48,149 nucleotides of DNA from Tubiluchus corallicola (taxonomy: Eukaryota > Priapulida > Priapulimorpha > Priapulimorphida > Tubiluchidae), in assembly GCA_030141605.1 (NCBI GenBank), contig JAQGDQ010000653.1:1-48149 (forward strand), in the 5' to 3' direction. A program made the translations under genes and the position numbers. The notes beneath the pieces were generated by a model that saw only the letters and a list, made by a program, of their open reading frames with translations, was not told where the DNA came from and made no database searches. Of the stretch, positions 20,801-44,924 are shown piece after piece (the stretch's first letter is position 1; each line of letters begins with the position of its first letter).

Positions 20801-23800
20801 ATGTCATGTCAAGCAGTACTAGAGCTAGTCAATAAATGTTTCTTATTTGTCTGAGTTCAATACTCGCACGTGGAAGTTTCATTTGTCATTTTGCTAATTC
20901 TGGTTGTTCAGTTTGTTCAGGGAGGAAGCATATATGTCCTAACATGACTAAGCTACTGTTATTAGTTCAGTAACCTTACAGGTGTACCCTTGATTATGAA
21001 CCAGGTTCCAGTCTCGTCAAAAACATTAACGTTAAGTAGACCCTGCCACTTGGTGCTGAATTCTAAGCTTGCAATATGTCAAATAGCATTAAAAAACGGT
21101 TAGCACTAGCAAACTGATGCTGATGAATACTGAGTATCTAAAAAAGTCACATATGGATACAGAATGATAGCCAAAAACTTTATCATGAAAACAGTAAACT
21201 AGGGCTCCGCTACATCAAAAACATAACCACTGATTCTGGGTGTGCTTTTTAAAAATCGATGTGCGAAAGCCAAAAGGTGGCAACAGCCAAACATGTATGC
21301 ATGGCATAATAACACTGAGTTTAGAATGAATGCTAATAAAATGCAGTTAATTGCGCTTAAGAGAGCAAATAACGTAATTATCAGAAGTGGTCATTAAAAA
21401 AGGGGTGTCCAAAATTGTGTCTCAAGTAACCTGCAGTTTAATCCACCTATTTGACATTCGGGACGGTTTATGCATGTATGGTAACACATATTCACAGCTA
21501 AAGAATATAGTGTTGAGAATGCGTCAAACAAAATGATAAAAATTAATAACGTTTAAGGGAATTTATATTTCAGCATATAAGAAATGATTATTTGCTAACA
21601 TTACATGAGTTGTGATTTCAAGCAAATTATTAAGAACGAGTGTGGCAACGAAAGTTGCATGTAACTTTTTTACTACAGTGTACATTTGAATTAATGCATT
21701 TGGCTTCATTCTGCCTTTGAAGATACCTGCGTCTGGAAATTTTCAAGAGTGGACTAGTATAACAATCAGTTCATGAAAGATGGACAGTATCAAGAAGTCT
21801 AGAAAAAATGTATCTATCTATTCATTCATCTATTTCATAAAAATAAAGCTGAAGACTAGTGCTGGCACTACATACCAATACAGGCTAACAGGGAAAATGC
21901 TACAGTTACATGGGAATTTCGAAATGCTTCCCCAGCTGCCCTTGTTAAAGATCGGATTTGTGTTAGCAAGAGGTTCAGACATAAAAACACTTGCGATCAT
22001 TTCACATTTGGGCACTCCCATTTTGAACAACCATTCCTCCAACAACGGCATCGTTTATGAAAAAACTCTAAAGGTAAATGCTAACAGACTGCTTCTTTGG
22101 AAGAATAAACAAGGTAAAGTGCAGCTAAGTTGTTCATATCACGTGCACTTTATTTTCTAAGCCAGAAGTAGTACAACACAGTGTTCTCTCTAAAGTTCGG
22201 CCAAGCCAACTGAACAGGTAAAACTTTTCCATAAAGTGAAAGGAAGCCAGCAGTTGATTAAAGGTAAAGGTTATGCATACTAGTTCAAGGTTCGGTACAA
22301 TAATGAAAGTTTAAACTGTATACAGAGAAATAAACTAGTTTTATAACTGAAATTTAGCTGAAGTTCTTGTATGAGATTTTAATTTAATACTTAACGAGAG
22401 AATGTAATAATATAACTATCCAAAGGATGTATGCATGTGCAATAATGCTATTGATCATTCAAAGAATAAGTGCATGTACAATAATGCTACTGATAATAAT
22501 AATTATGATTAATTACAACAAACTAATAATTAATTAAGCAAAATGAAGGAATCGTGAGATTCACGACATCTTTTATTGCCTGAAGAAAAGCAGCACACCA
22601 GTTGTCCATTTGTATTAAAGCAGTAATAAATTTTTAGTAAAAAATAAGATATTTTTCCATGAAGATTAGGTTAGCCTTCTAACATTTTTTGCAAATATTG
22701 AAGTAAGCCTAACTTCACAGAATATTTTGCTTTTCCTTCAAGGTCAGGTGTCCCATAATGCAACAGTGTTTCATCAGTACTAGGGCTGTCTGTAGGGCAA
22801 TGTGTACCAATTTGGGGTCGGATGTACATGGTATCGGATGTACCCAGTGTCGGACGTACATTATAATCACTAGAATTTCTACTACATCATTATCACCTAA
22901 TGTCATGTATCCATGTTTATGTGTTGTAGACATGAAATACGCATTGCATTTTAAATTGTAGGGCAATTCCACCAATATGTCAACCCGAACACCAACATTT
23001 AGAAATTATTCTACAAAGTTGTTTGTGTTTTAATTACATACATAATGTCACCTAGTTTTGCAGAAAAATACTTTGTTTTCAAAATAAACACTTTTAGATT
23101 GAAATATAGCCTTGAATATAGTAGTCATAATCTGCACGTGAGACATGCAAATTTGATGCTGATTTCACTTTTTCATATTTTCATGTGAAAAACAGTCTGA
23201 AGTCATTCTCCTTATTAGTTCTTTAAGTCCACTACATAGACTTTTCAGTGTGTAAAGTGTTGCCTTGGATGGTTTCTCTTCTGCATGCTACTTGGGGAAA
23301 CCCGACCCTATCGTTGTGGTACGTCCGACAGCAAAAATTAACATTTATTGTTCTCACAACAACACGATTTGGTCCCAGTACCTAAGTTATTACAAATATC
23401 ATGACTCTCCCGATTTTGAATTTTTAATTTTGAGATTAAATTAGTGACAACTCCCTTTCTCCCAATTTGCCACCAATTGCTACCTCAATGTAAACATAGC
23501 GTAAAATGTGATTGCAGTGAGATAGAACTTCCCTTCCCTTTGCAGCAAATCCCACTGATGGTGTTAAACTTGTCTGGGAATGCAGCAGTTAGCACAAGGA
23601 GTATGGTGCGCCACTTCACTTAGCTGCCCTAATGCAAAGTGGCAAATTAAGGACAATATTCTGAGATTCACACGAGGCTTTTGGCTTATGAAGCCACTAA
23701 ATATCAGAACTTTTGCCCAGTTTATGACTCCAAGTTAATTAGCAATATGGCAAGCCCCTGACAATTTTTGAGTTTTAAGATATGTTATGAATCACAAGTA

Positions 23801-26107
23801 ATATTTTGATTGAAAGGTTCACATCTCAGTCTTTTTTCTGGTAACTTATTTACACATTAGAACAAAAAGCCATAAAGGTTTTCCTAAATTTTCTTTTCCA
23901 AGTTTAGAGTTTATAGTTTGGTTATACTACTTTGCATTTCGACATTACCAATCAGTCAATTTTGTGTGACTTTCAGGCTTTCTGTCACTAAGTCACTGAA
24001 TTTAAATGAACAAATCACTGGGTGCAGAATTTAAAATCGTTAGGGAGTCAACTTATTAAAAAGTGAATAGTTTTTACATTTATATACATTTTTTTGACCA
24101 GACAGTGAATAAAAATTGCATTTAATTTAATGCTGACACTAAATAAAATGAGTTTAATGAAACGCTAAATAAAACGAACGAGTTTAATGAAATATGTTAA
24201 TTATTCTTATTGGCTCTGCTCTCACTGTATTCCCCTATATTTTCTTTCACTGCACATAGACCACTTTCAATAGATAAGGGAACTTAGTTTAGAGATCACT
24301 CATCTGTCTCAAATGCAAAGAAACTATTATTACTATTACTATCATTATTATTCTACTGTAATTGTCAAGTGCTGTAGAAATGTCATTCATTTGAATGAAT
24401 GAGCTGCACCAGGATTTCATGCAAGGTTGACCAACACTTCAGCAGCTATTGGCCAACAGTTATTTATCTCTGCTTATTTCTAGTTTTTTATAACAAAATA
24501 ATACCGCATCAATAGTGTTTTATCTATATCCGGAAAATTAATCGTTTTGGTAAATTAATGGTTTTCAAGTAGACAAAAACTTGGTTGTACAATAGTTTCT
24601 CAAGTATTTTAGGTAAGCCATAGACAACAGAAATTGATGGAGGCCTACAATTTGTTGGTTCACCTGTAGGGCAACTGAATTTCAAATAGCTACAATCAAT
24701 TCACTACATTAGCTACAAAAGTTATAGATAAACTGGCCTAAAAACTGACTTATTATAAGTACATTTTTCATGTTTGAGGCAGTCTGTGTACCAGAATTCA
24801 GATCTCATTTGAAGCTCCCAAAATACTCTCAAATACAGGAAAATACACAAAAAACCACGCCCTGCTGGGGGAGCTTACAGCGCTCTTCCAGACCCCATAG
24901 CTGGTTGCATGCACTGTTCAACCACCCATGCACACCCACTGCATGTAAGCTTTTTTAACAAAAAACCAATTTTCAGGTACATGGATGCATTATAGTTTTA
25001 ATTACTTCTAGGATTATAATTAGTTCGTTTTTATGGTATAACAGGACAATTTAAAAAGTTAGTATAGGATTTTTGGGCTTTCACTAAAGGTAAGGATTAA
25101 TCAAAGAGCTCTGAAATCCTCACTAAATATTCTGAAAATGTATAAGCGTATGAGAAAGGACATGATACAAACTTTTAGGATTCTACATACAACAACAACA
25201 ACAGAGATGAAGGCAATCATACAAACTACTCAAGCATCGTAACCAGGGCAGTTGGCCCAGAAAGTCAGCATGTATTTTCATTCAGGGTTGTCGATCCATG
25301 GAACAGGCTCTCAGCAAAAATAGCTGAGGCAACAAACATTGAGCAATTTAAAGCATGGCTTGACAAGCACTGGCAGCAGAATCCATCAAAATTCATAGAT
25401 CCCATGTTAACTCAATGAGATCAAAATCTTCTGATTTCATGACCTCGCTCTATCTGCACTGGTACCACTATATTTAACATCTCAGTTACAGCAAGTTTAG
25501 TATAGTGGAGGGGCAAATAGCGCAAATGCTAATATTATGGACAACTTATAGCAGTATTAAAAAATCGAGAAAAGCTGCTTGTTTTCACGAAATATTTTAT
25601 CAAACACTAAATTTCTGAATATTTACTTTTAAATATTGATACTTAGTGTGCACCTGCAACAACATGATTATAATGCTTTTAGTTTTACTATTTTAGGGTA
25701 AAGATGTTGGAAATTTTGGAATAGATGATAATGATTCAACATTGGAAACCGTGCAGAACTGCTCAATTAGGAATTCTGCTATGACTTTGTGAAATTGTTT
25801 ACATTATCTATGTTCCCACTGGTTATCTCGCTAAGTGAAGTCTAAGAGACTACAGACTGTTGAGCCTAGAAGTAATTTATATTTAAAAATCTGCGTAAAC
25901 TCAAACGAGTGCGAGTGACTAATCTCGGAGAAATTGTACATTAGCAACCAGTTTAATAAAAAAAATCAAATCAAATCCAGTTCAATGTGGAAATGGTCAC
26001 TTCAGGAAGTCCTTACCAGAAAATCCGCGTTTTGGAATATATTTCATATAAGGTATTTCAGTGAAACCGCCTCGAGGAGGCAAATCTTGTTTATAAGGAG
26101 TTGCCAT
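14805..26107 (-). CDS. NDUFA13: NADH dehydrogenase 1 alpha subcomplex subunit 13 (GRIM-19), five coding exons
   Basis: Coding exons on the minus strand are 26107-26017, 20615-20537, 18391-18320, 16601-16528 and 14938-14805 (91, 79, 72, 74 and 134 nt). Every junction has GT and AG, and intron phases 1, 2, 2, 1 join into one 149-residue frame (human 144). The start MATPYKQDLPPRGGF matches the PPPGGY start of GRIM-19. IPKRGFSG leads into one membrane segment (about residues 32-51), followed by GINWRRLQ. Then come DGRLAMYPFHLAERHRS (human EARIALLPLLQAETDRR) and NVEGWEVGTLWGEELY (human DVPDWKVGESVF). The protein is an accessory subunit of inner-membrane complex I. Introns of 5.4, 2.1, 1.7 and 1.6 kb contain transposon relics. 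The start is supported by the conserved N-terminus. Confidence 0.93.
16846..16965 (-). mobile_element. LINE 3' end in NDUFA13 intron 3
   Basis: A 5'-truncated copy showing only the 3' terminus: the hairpin (16956-16919), then a tail with AATTCAATTCAATTT as read on the plus strand (about 16846). It is related by structure to the 3' ends at 5822 and 47441. Confidence 0.6.
16919..16956 (-). ncRNA. Conserved LINE 3' hairpin, copy 2
   Basis: GGTGGC (16919-16924) pairs with GCCACC (16951-16956). The inner pair is AACC-TTAT-GGTT (16929-16940). Compared with copy 1 both strands of the stem have changed in a compensating way. Confidence 0.55.
17011..17076. ncRNA. Perfect-stem hairpin in NDUFA13 intron 3
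   Basis: AGCTACCTACTACAAGGTCA with CAGCTT (17011-17036) pairs with AAGCTGTGACGTTGTAGTAG and GTAGGT downstream (17048-17076). There is one mismatch, a 3-nt bulge and an 11-nt loop. Arm and loop sizes fit a small precursor hairpin, but a palindromic repeat is equally possible. Confidence 0.35.
20011..20351. mobile_element. Inverted-repeat (MITE-like) unit in NDUFA13 intron 2
   Basis: The left arm (20011-20090) reads TGCCAGTTTGTAAAG ... AATAAGATTTCCTGTCTTG ... ACAATGGCTT ... GGAGTTTTA. The right arm (20270-20351) is its reverse complement with few differences. About 180 bases lie between them. Just outside, 20448-20441 reads CAGTGGCG on the minus strand, followed by a CCACCCCGGGTGG palindrome, a terminus style of DNA transposons; the true outer end may therefore be near 20448. 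Confidence 0.65.
21020..21068. repeat. Short dispersed repeat, copy 1
   Basis: ACGTTAAGTAGACCCTGCCACTTGGTGCTG is similar to the segment at 40730-40775. The family is unknown. Confidence 0.4.
21780..22160. other. Open stretch of unknown nature in NDUFA13 intron 1
   Basis: A plus-strand frame of 126 codons and an overlapping minus-strand frame of 73 codons are both open here. Neither resembles a protein I recognise. Codon content looks unremarkable, and this is more likely a transposon relic than a gene. Confidence 0.2.
22848..23330. mobile_element. Candidate DNA transposon with perfect 12-bp TIRs
   Basis: TGTCGGACGTAC (22848-22859) is perfectly inverted at 23319-23330. Two further variants (GTCGGATGTAC and ATCGGATGTAC) lie just upstream at 22817-22842. 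No target duplication is evident and no transposase is present. Confidence 0.5.
24763..24905. repeat. Dispersed repeat, copy 2
   Basis: Matches 13342-13482 at roughly 80 percent. It ends in CTGGGGGAGCTTACAGCGCT and CCAGACCCCATAGCTGG. The GGCGGCGCCCAT end of copy 1 is absent. Confidence 0.75.
25150..25415 (+). mobile_element. LINE RT C-terminal fragment in NDUFA13 intron 1
   Basis: A frame with FSFRVVDPWNRLSAKIAEA and then EQFKAWLDKHW matches the conserved C-terminal tail of Jockey/CR1-type reverse transcriptases (FSxRVVxxWNxLP ... FKxxLDxxW). The part upstream (SYKLLKHRNQGSWPRKSA) is in another frame, so the fragment is frameshifted. It lies antisense to NDUFA13. Confidence 0.75.
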
Positions 26108-26119
26108 ACTAGTGGCGAA

Positions 26120-27160
26120 ACCTTTAGCGATCATTTGACGCACCTCGTAGTTTGCACACGTTTACTTACAAACGGATTCAGTTGAGCTTATTTTAGAGGC
26201 TCCGTGACCTTCAAAACTTCACAAGCCTACGGTTTTTTTTAATAAAATTCTCTTCTCGGTTAAGGAATTACAGCTGAAGCGAAAAGGCTCTATGTCAGTC
26301 ACTGAAATAAATAGGCGCTCATTTTGAAAACGGAATTTCAACAAAAGTTCTACGAATCCAATTTAACCAATAATCAGTCAATCGTAGGAAGTTAAATTAT
26401 TCCGTATTATAACTAATAATTTAGCTGCCCCTTCTTCATTGCACAAACCACTACTTCCTAATTTCAATGAGTAATAATTTATTACAAAAATACCTTACAA
26501 CAAACTACTTGCTGACTTAAAGATAAGTAAAATTGATGTCAGAATTAATAAATCCAAAAATAAGTAAAAACTTTAATGATTGATATAATAATACAGAACA
26601 AATTTATTTCACTTAATATTTACCTTTACAATCACATAAAACATAAAAATATGTTAAATAGTGTGAGGAAAAGGAACGACCATACACTCTTTTCACCCTA
26701 CCTTTTTTGTTACTCTATATAATCTTGCTAAGTTTTCATTCAGATGTAAATTTAGTATTTAGAATCCTCAGTAAGCAGTTAACGTAAAATAATTTCAACT
26801 TTTTCTACTACGAAAATACAAGAAGAAAGCGAGGCAGTGCAGCTTCTACAGGACAAAAAATAAATTCTGTAGAAAAAGTAACAGTTTGTCGTTAATGCTG
26901 TTTGCAGGATGCCAGATTGTGGCTTACTTCATTAGTCAGGCAATAATGGTTACTAAAAATAACAAATCTAATGCAAACTTGTTTTTAGCTGCATAAAGAA
27001 GTTAAAAATATAATTGAAATCACTGTCAAGTTTGTGAATTCTGCATAATTATTAGCGTTGGCGCACGACATGATACATTAAAAGCGCCTGATTAGAGTAG
27101 AATTTTGCTAAATATCATTGCCGAGCAAATAATATAGCAATTAAAACGATGTGATTTTAG
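26120..27160. other. Upstream flank of NDUFA13
   Basis: About 1 kb of AT-rich DNA without a visible gene. The NDUFA13 promoter should lie at its left side (just above 26107), but no motif stands out. Confidence 0.4.
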
Positions 27161-27169
27161 TGCTCAAGA

Positions 27170-27490
27170 ATGAAATTATTAATTATGATGTTGTTTTACA
27201 TGTACTCATGTTTACTCAGTTTTGGATTGGCAACAAATACAATCATAATTGTTAATGAAACAAAGTATCGAAGCAACAATGAGTTTTCCGTCTGTAACTG
27301 GCTTGAAGCAGTAAGTGGGATGAGCTTCTCCATGGAGTGAGCTTCTTCAGTTTCCTAACCTAAGGTTCTTCTAACATTACGAGTTTCCATTCTTATATCC
27401 ATATGATTTTGGTTCATTCAGATTTCTATGACAGTACACCTGGAACATATTTTGCGCATTTTGGATTCTCAATTTTCACAGGCTGGTTAA
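27170..27490 (+). CDS. Possible small secreted-protein gene (hypothetical)
   Basis: ATG at 27170 opens a frame starting MKLLIMMLFYMYSCLLSFGL. This is a textbook signal peptide with a likely cleavage after ...GLA, and NETKYRSNNEFSVCNWLEA follows. It ends at a strong donor (GTAAGT at 27311). An acceptor TTGGTTCATTCAG leads in phase 0 to an exon at 27422-27490 ending ISMTVHLEH...QFSQAG and TAA, for 70 residues in all. Without splicing the frame stops after 57 residues. I recognise no family. Signal peptides arise easily by chance in AT-rich DNA, so this is a candidate only. Confidence 0.3.
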
Positions 27491-27729
27491 TTAAGAGTGC
27501 CTAGAGGTTTTTTGCTCGTTCATCATGATTGCTTTTGATCATCTTGCTTCCCTTTACATCGTCGTCAAAAAATTACTTGATTTAAACAGATAAGTTTGAC
27601 TTCAGTTTTCTAATGTACGACAATTATTTTTCCGACGTTATTAACTTATGTGGTAGTGGTGCACATCTGAAGCAAAATAGTGCTGGTTTCTATAGGTGAG
27701 CTTTTGTCCTTTTTCACTGAGAAGTCATT

Positions 27730-28690
27730 TTTAACAGTTTGCATTTTGTGCATACATCGTGGAAAAAGTTATGTGGTTGAACAGCAAATGAATCCCCATT
27801 TTTCTTTTTTTGTGCGATATGCCTGCCTTATTGTCTGGAAGTCCACTGGAAGTCTCTAGGTAGTGAGGATCAATGTCACTGTGAAAATTATCTAAAATCC
27901 CTTGCTCTGCAAGCACTTGCTTCGTGATTGTAACTACTGTTGCGATAGTATTCTTACCATTTACCATTTTTACCAATTTTTCTTTTTAACTTTTTACCAC
28001 TCAGGCTGAACAAGTCCCACGATGTGCCATGGACTAACCAAGGTAATAGAGTTGCATCTCCTAGGCACTTTTGGATTCTCTTGGACATAATCCACAGGAT
28101 TTGACTATTTCGTCGAACAATTTGTTTGTGGTTGCAAAAAACATGTTTTCGTGAGTAATTTGCATTTTTGCTGACGTGGAGTGAATTCTATGGCGCAATC
28201 ATAACTTTCTTCTTGTGTTAGACGATTTCTGTAACTTAAGAAACGTTGTCAGAGGAAAATGGCTGCTGATGTGTTCGCAGTCATTTGAACTAATAACTTC
28301 ATATTTGAAGCTGGAACATTATAAGCATTTTTCAAAGCTGGTGCCAAATCTTTTGTTAGAAGGTTTTGCTAAGCTTATTTTGCTTTATTGTGACTTGTCG
28401 TTTTGTGTGCAGATGTCATCACGTTGTGTATTATTATTACTGCTACTGTTAGAGCGCTAGTGTCACCATCTACTAAAATTATTATTGAACCTGACAGAAG
28501 CTCACATACCTTTAATACAATTACTGGGTCTTGTGAGTTGGACAAAGCCAAAGTAACTGCATGCCGTGCCATGGAAAATGTGAAAAACCTTCCAAGTTGC
28601 AACTGACTATGACCCAGTAACTCCAGCAAGTGCAGTCAAGATATTTACACAAGTAATAAAACTGTTAAGCTCTTGATATGTTTGATTCTT
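27730..28690. other. Unassigned stretch
   Basis: Several medium-length frames on both strands (for example minus 27976-27731 and minus 28629-28375) look partly protein-like, but I cannot assign them. A decayed gene or transposon is possible. Confidence 0.2.
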
Positions 28691-28699
28691 ATGGCGCGT

Positions 28700-28985
28700 T
28701 TTCTGTCGCGAGACAATCGAGTTTTTTAATGCAAGTTCTGTCTCTGGTAGCAAACTCGCAAGTGTGAACTGCTTTGCAAGTTATTGTCGGCAAGTTATTG
28801 TAAACTCTCCGACCGTTGCCGCGAGTTACTCTCTAGTGTGAATGCCTCGGCGAGTCATACAACTCACGCTCACCCGTCGGCGAGTAACTAGCAGGAAATT
28901 TTATTTTCTAGTCTGAACACGTTGCTTGACGAGTTACTTGACGAATTTGCTTGGCGAGAAAATTCGCAAGTCAGAAGGCACAGTT
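28700..28985. repeat. Internally repetitive tract (GCGAGTTACT / AGTGTGAAY modules)
   Basis: Variants of GGCGAGT(T/A)ACT and of (A/T)GTGTGAA(C/T)GC recur several times within about 280 bases, along with repeated CAAGTTATTG. The tract is GC-richer than its surroundings and is probably a MITE or minisatellite relic. Confidence 0.4.
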
Positions 28986-29821
28986 AAGAGGTACTGTATC
29001 CTCGTACACAGAACTGAACAAGGTGTTTGTATTTCGAGTGTCTTTGAGCAACTGTGGACCAACCACGAGTTAGCAATGTAGAATCAGATTAAATGACTGT
29101 ATTTTTCACTGCACTCTTACTTGTCCTGTCCATACTTATATTTTTTGCTAACGCAATCTTCGATTATGGATTGCTGTGATTCGTACTAAATTTGGTTAAA
29201 AGTCAATTTTGTATTAGCGAGTTTATTAATTTGGAAAATTTACTTCAGTGCGTTTTAAATAACTCAGTTTAGGATACGACTTAGAGGATGCCAGTACACA
29301 ACGTCTGGCACGCCAGTACACAGTAGTTTGGCTCGCCAGCTACCACAAAGAGCAGCCTATTTTGCGATATATTTGGCAGATATCAGAATCTGATAACTTG
29401 TCTTTTTCCTTGTCCTGATATATTAGTATTTCTAAAAGCCTAACCGTAGTACGATAGGTCATCATAAGGATGACTTCAACAACATCAACAAGAAATTGTA
29501 TAACACAGAGCTTATAATAAAGGCTAGTGAAATTTTGTTGTAACAAAACACTGAGAAATAAATTAATAGTCTATTACAACGGTACCGAAACCAGAAATTT
29601 TCTACAGAATTGGTTCTGTTGAAAGGATTTTTAAAATTGTCCGTTCAAATATGAGCTGTGAAATATAGGGTGCAAATTTGCAGAACAGTGTACGTTGCAA
29701 TTGAGTATGTTCTAATTTTCTTTTATATTTTTACGTGTTTTGGCCGCGAAGGTGTATAGGCACGAAAATGTCACGCCAAGCATGGGTGCCGTTTCCATAC
29801 GTCAGTGTTATGAAAGATTTA

Positions 29822-30264
29822 GGCCCGTGCCCACAGAGAAAGGCGTAAGGAGCAAGCCATAATCCATAATGCGTTATCCATAAGGTGTCTTCCATCTTCC
29901 GAAAGGCGTATGTAATAACCAGCTGTGCATTCCTTACTTTGTAACACATACTCTGCCTATACATGTAAGGCGCTTTGCTATAATACGTTTAGGCAACGCA
30001 CATACCTAATTGTAATATTAGTGAAATTGCTTTTTCGTGTTTATGAGGCCATTTTGCTATGAATTCCTATGGCATAAATGAATTGTACACTATAAAAACC
30101 ACAAATACGCTAATTATCCCGTTAACGAGATGCCTTATGGCAAATGAAATTAATGGCCAAATTCATTTCGCAACAAGGTGACTTATGAACCGTTTAAAAC
30201 GGTTTGCAAAGGGGCTGACGGCTTACGCTTTACGGATTATGTCCAGCTCTGTGTGACACGGGCC
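29822..30264. mobile_element. MITE with GGCCCGTG terminal inverted repeats
   Basis: The left end GGCCCGTGCCCACAGAG and the reverse complement of the right end, GGCCCGTGTCACACAGAG, agree closely. Inward, both arms carry CATAATCC and GCGTAAG. The interior has a palindrome near 30189 (AACCGTTTAAAACGGTT) and no coding capacity. A target duplication could not be fixed. Confidence 0.65.
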
Positions 30265-30514
30265 GTATAATGTCGTTGTTATAACTTACAAGGTTGCAAT
30301 TGGTTTACAGAACTACTAACAGTGTAAGGAGTGTAAAACAAACATAAACTCTATAGAATTCTGAAAAGTTATAGTTCGTTCACTTTTAATTTTATCATTG
30401 CTTATTGCAGGTTAACAATTGTCAATAATGAAAATCGCTAGTCTCATTATACAGGCCAAATGAATGAATAAAAATCTATCAACTGCTTCAACTTTTTCCT
30501 CTAATCAGCAAAAT

Positions 30515-30520
30515 TTTATT
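30515..30520 (-). promoter_or_regulatory. AATAAA signal downstream of R7BP-like gene
   Basis: A minus-strand hexamer about 380 bases past the stop codon, the first clear polyadenylation signal I find there. Confidence 0.35.
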
Positions 30521-30897
30521 ATGAACGGTTACAAATCAAACAGTGACATGAAGAGTAAGAAGATTAAATTAAGCGCTAAATGATGAAATGGCAAGAAAAA
30601 TTGCTTGCAATTTGACATGATTTTTCGCTCATGCACCCTTCGTGTAGATTACCCCTTAAGACTACGTTATAATAGTTATAAAAATTATATTGCCATAAAA
30701 GACATATGGCTATATGCATAGATATATATATATATATAAATAATTGAAGCCAATGGTTTCTTGCAGAAAATTATATACTAACAACGACTTACAATGTGTG
30801 AAGCCAGACTAACCCGACAGTTTTGTAGTGCAGGCCCATTTCATATATTTTGCGTAATATAAATAAGTGAAAAGATGAGGATAATAACGGACAGACT

Positions 30898-43778
<12,881 letters not shown>

Positions 43779-44111
43779 CTACAGAAAAAAGAATTACTCG
43801 CGTAAGTAATGTCCATCATTGGTTAATAATAACTTGAGATTTTATGTAGATTTTGAATTCAATTTTAAACTGTCCAGCGTCACAATGATCGGGTGATTGA
43901 AATAATAGTTGGTATTTCAAGTGACGAGCCAAAAGTGATGAGCTTGGATGCACTATAGTTATTAACACGGTACTCACTAACACAGCTTCGGATTCTTGAA
44001 ATTCGGCATTCACCAAAACTGTGATAAAAGATCTCACGAAATGTTATAGTAAACCCACTACCTAGGCAGCTGCGACTTTGAGCTATAACATTGGCAATCT
44101 CGTCTAGTGGG

Positions 44112-44549
44112 TAAGAGTGAGCATCGAGCGTTCGAGTTCAAACGTTCGAGTCGAATTCGAACGCTCGAATTCGATTCGAACGAGTTTTTTTATGTCGAAC
44201 TCGATTCGAATCCAAAACTATAGATTCGAATAATTCAGCACTTCAATCACATGTTCCTTATCACTAAAACGTTTGAAACATCATGCAATTAGCATAATTT
44301 AGCTGTGATTTCTGCACACAATTTTAAAGAAATTACTAGTCGTTTTATTGCAGAACAAAATCTAGTGATATGCATGATCGTTGTAAGACTAATTTTTACA
44401 GGTGGTTCGAAAACTTGTTCGAAATTCTTTCAATCTCAATGCAAATTCGATTCGAATTCGAAACACTGAAGTTCGGTTGGATTCGAATTCGAAAGTCACA
44501 AATTCGGTTCGATTCGAATTCGCGTTCTGGTAGAGAATGCTCACCCCTA
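44112..44549. mobile_element. Complete hAT MITE, TTCGAA-rich, with perfect 8-bp target duplication
   Basis: The left end TAAGAGTGAGCAT and the reverse complement of the right end, TAGGGGTGAGCAT, agree at 11 of 13 bases. CTAGTGGG flanks both sides (44104-44111 and 44550-44557). Subterminal regions are built of overlapping TTCGAATTCGA palindromes. At 438 bp with no coding capacity it is a non-autonomous element. A second, partial copy is at 4725-4927. Confidence 0.9.
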
Positions 44550-44772
44550 CTAGTGGGATAGTGTTTTCATGGGGTACTTTTCTGGAACAAATCTCGATCT
44601 CAAACAGACAGAGATCCGCCAGTCACAGTCAGGTGCAAAATGGACAGAATTTTGTACTTCGTCTTTCTGTAAACCTCCAGAATTTTGAGCACACGGTGCA
44701 TACTCGAACAAGGTTGCCTGATCGCTCTTAGTTCCCTGGTTACCGTACTGGCTGCTTAACAACCGGCCGCCA

Positions 44773-44924
44773 ATGCCGGGCGGGCGTTGTGATGACCCCC
44801 AAACTAACGTCTGTCAGCTTTTCAAGTCTAACGCCACCGTTCTGCCTAAGCAGTGGTCAATGGACATCATCCAAAACCACTCTAACACGGCTGCGCACCA
44901 AAATGCGGCACGTTCTGGATCAAG
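44773..44924 (+). other. Candidate first coding exon (unknown gene)
   Basis: In a locally GC-rich patch, ATG in a good context (GCCGCCAATGCC) opens 50 codons (MPGGRCDDPQTNVCQLF ...) ending at a possible donor, CAAG|GTAACG. Unspliced it ends at TAA one codon later. No downstream exon or family was recognised. It is very tentative. Confidence 0.2.

Noticed and set aside
29093-29179. 28-codon frame with a signal-peptide-like sequence (MTVFFTALLLVLSILIFF)
   Set aside because: It stops right after the hydrophobic segment and has no donor site; likely chance in AT-rich DNA.
44050-44104. Possible upstream exon of the R7BP-like gene ending CTGCCTAG before GTAGTG
   Set aside because: In the required phase 0 the exon would end with a stop codon, and no family-like residues are encoded.
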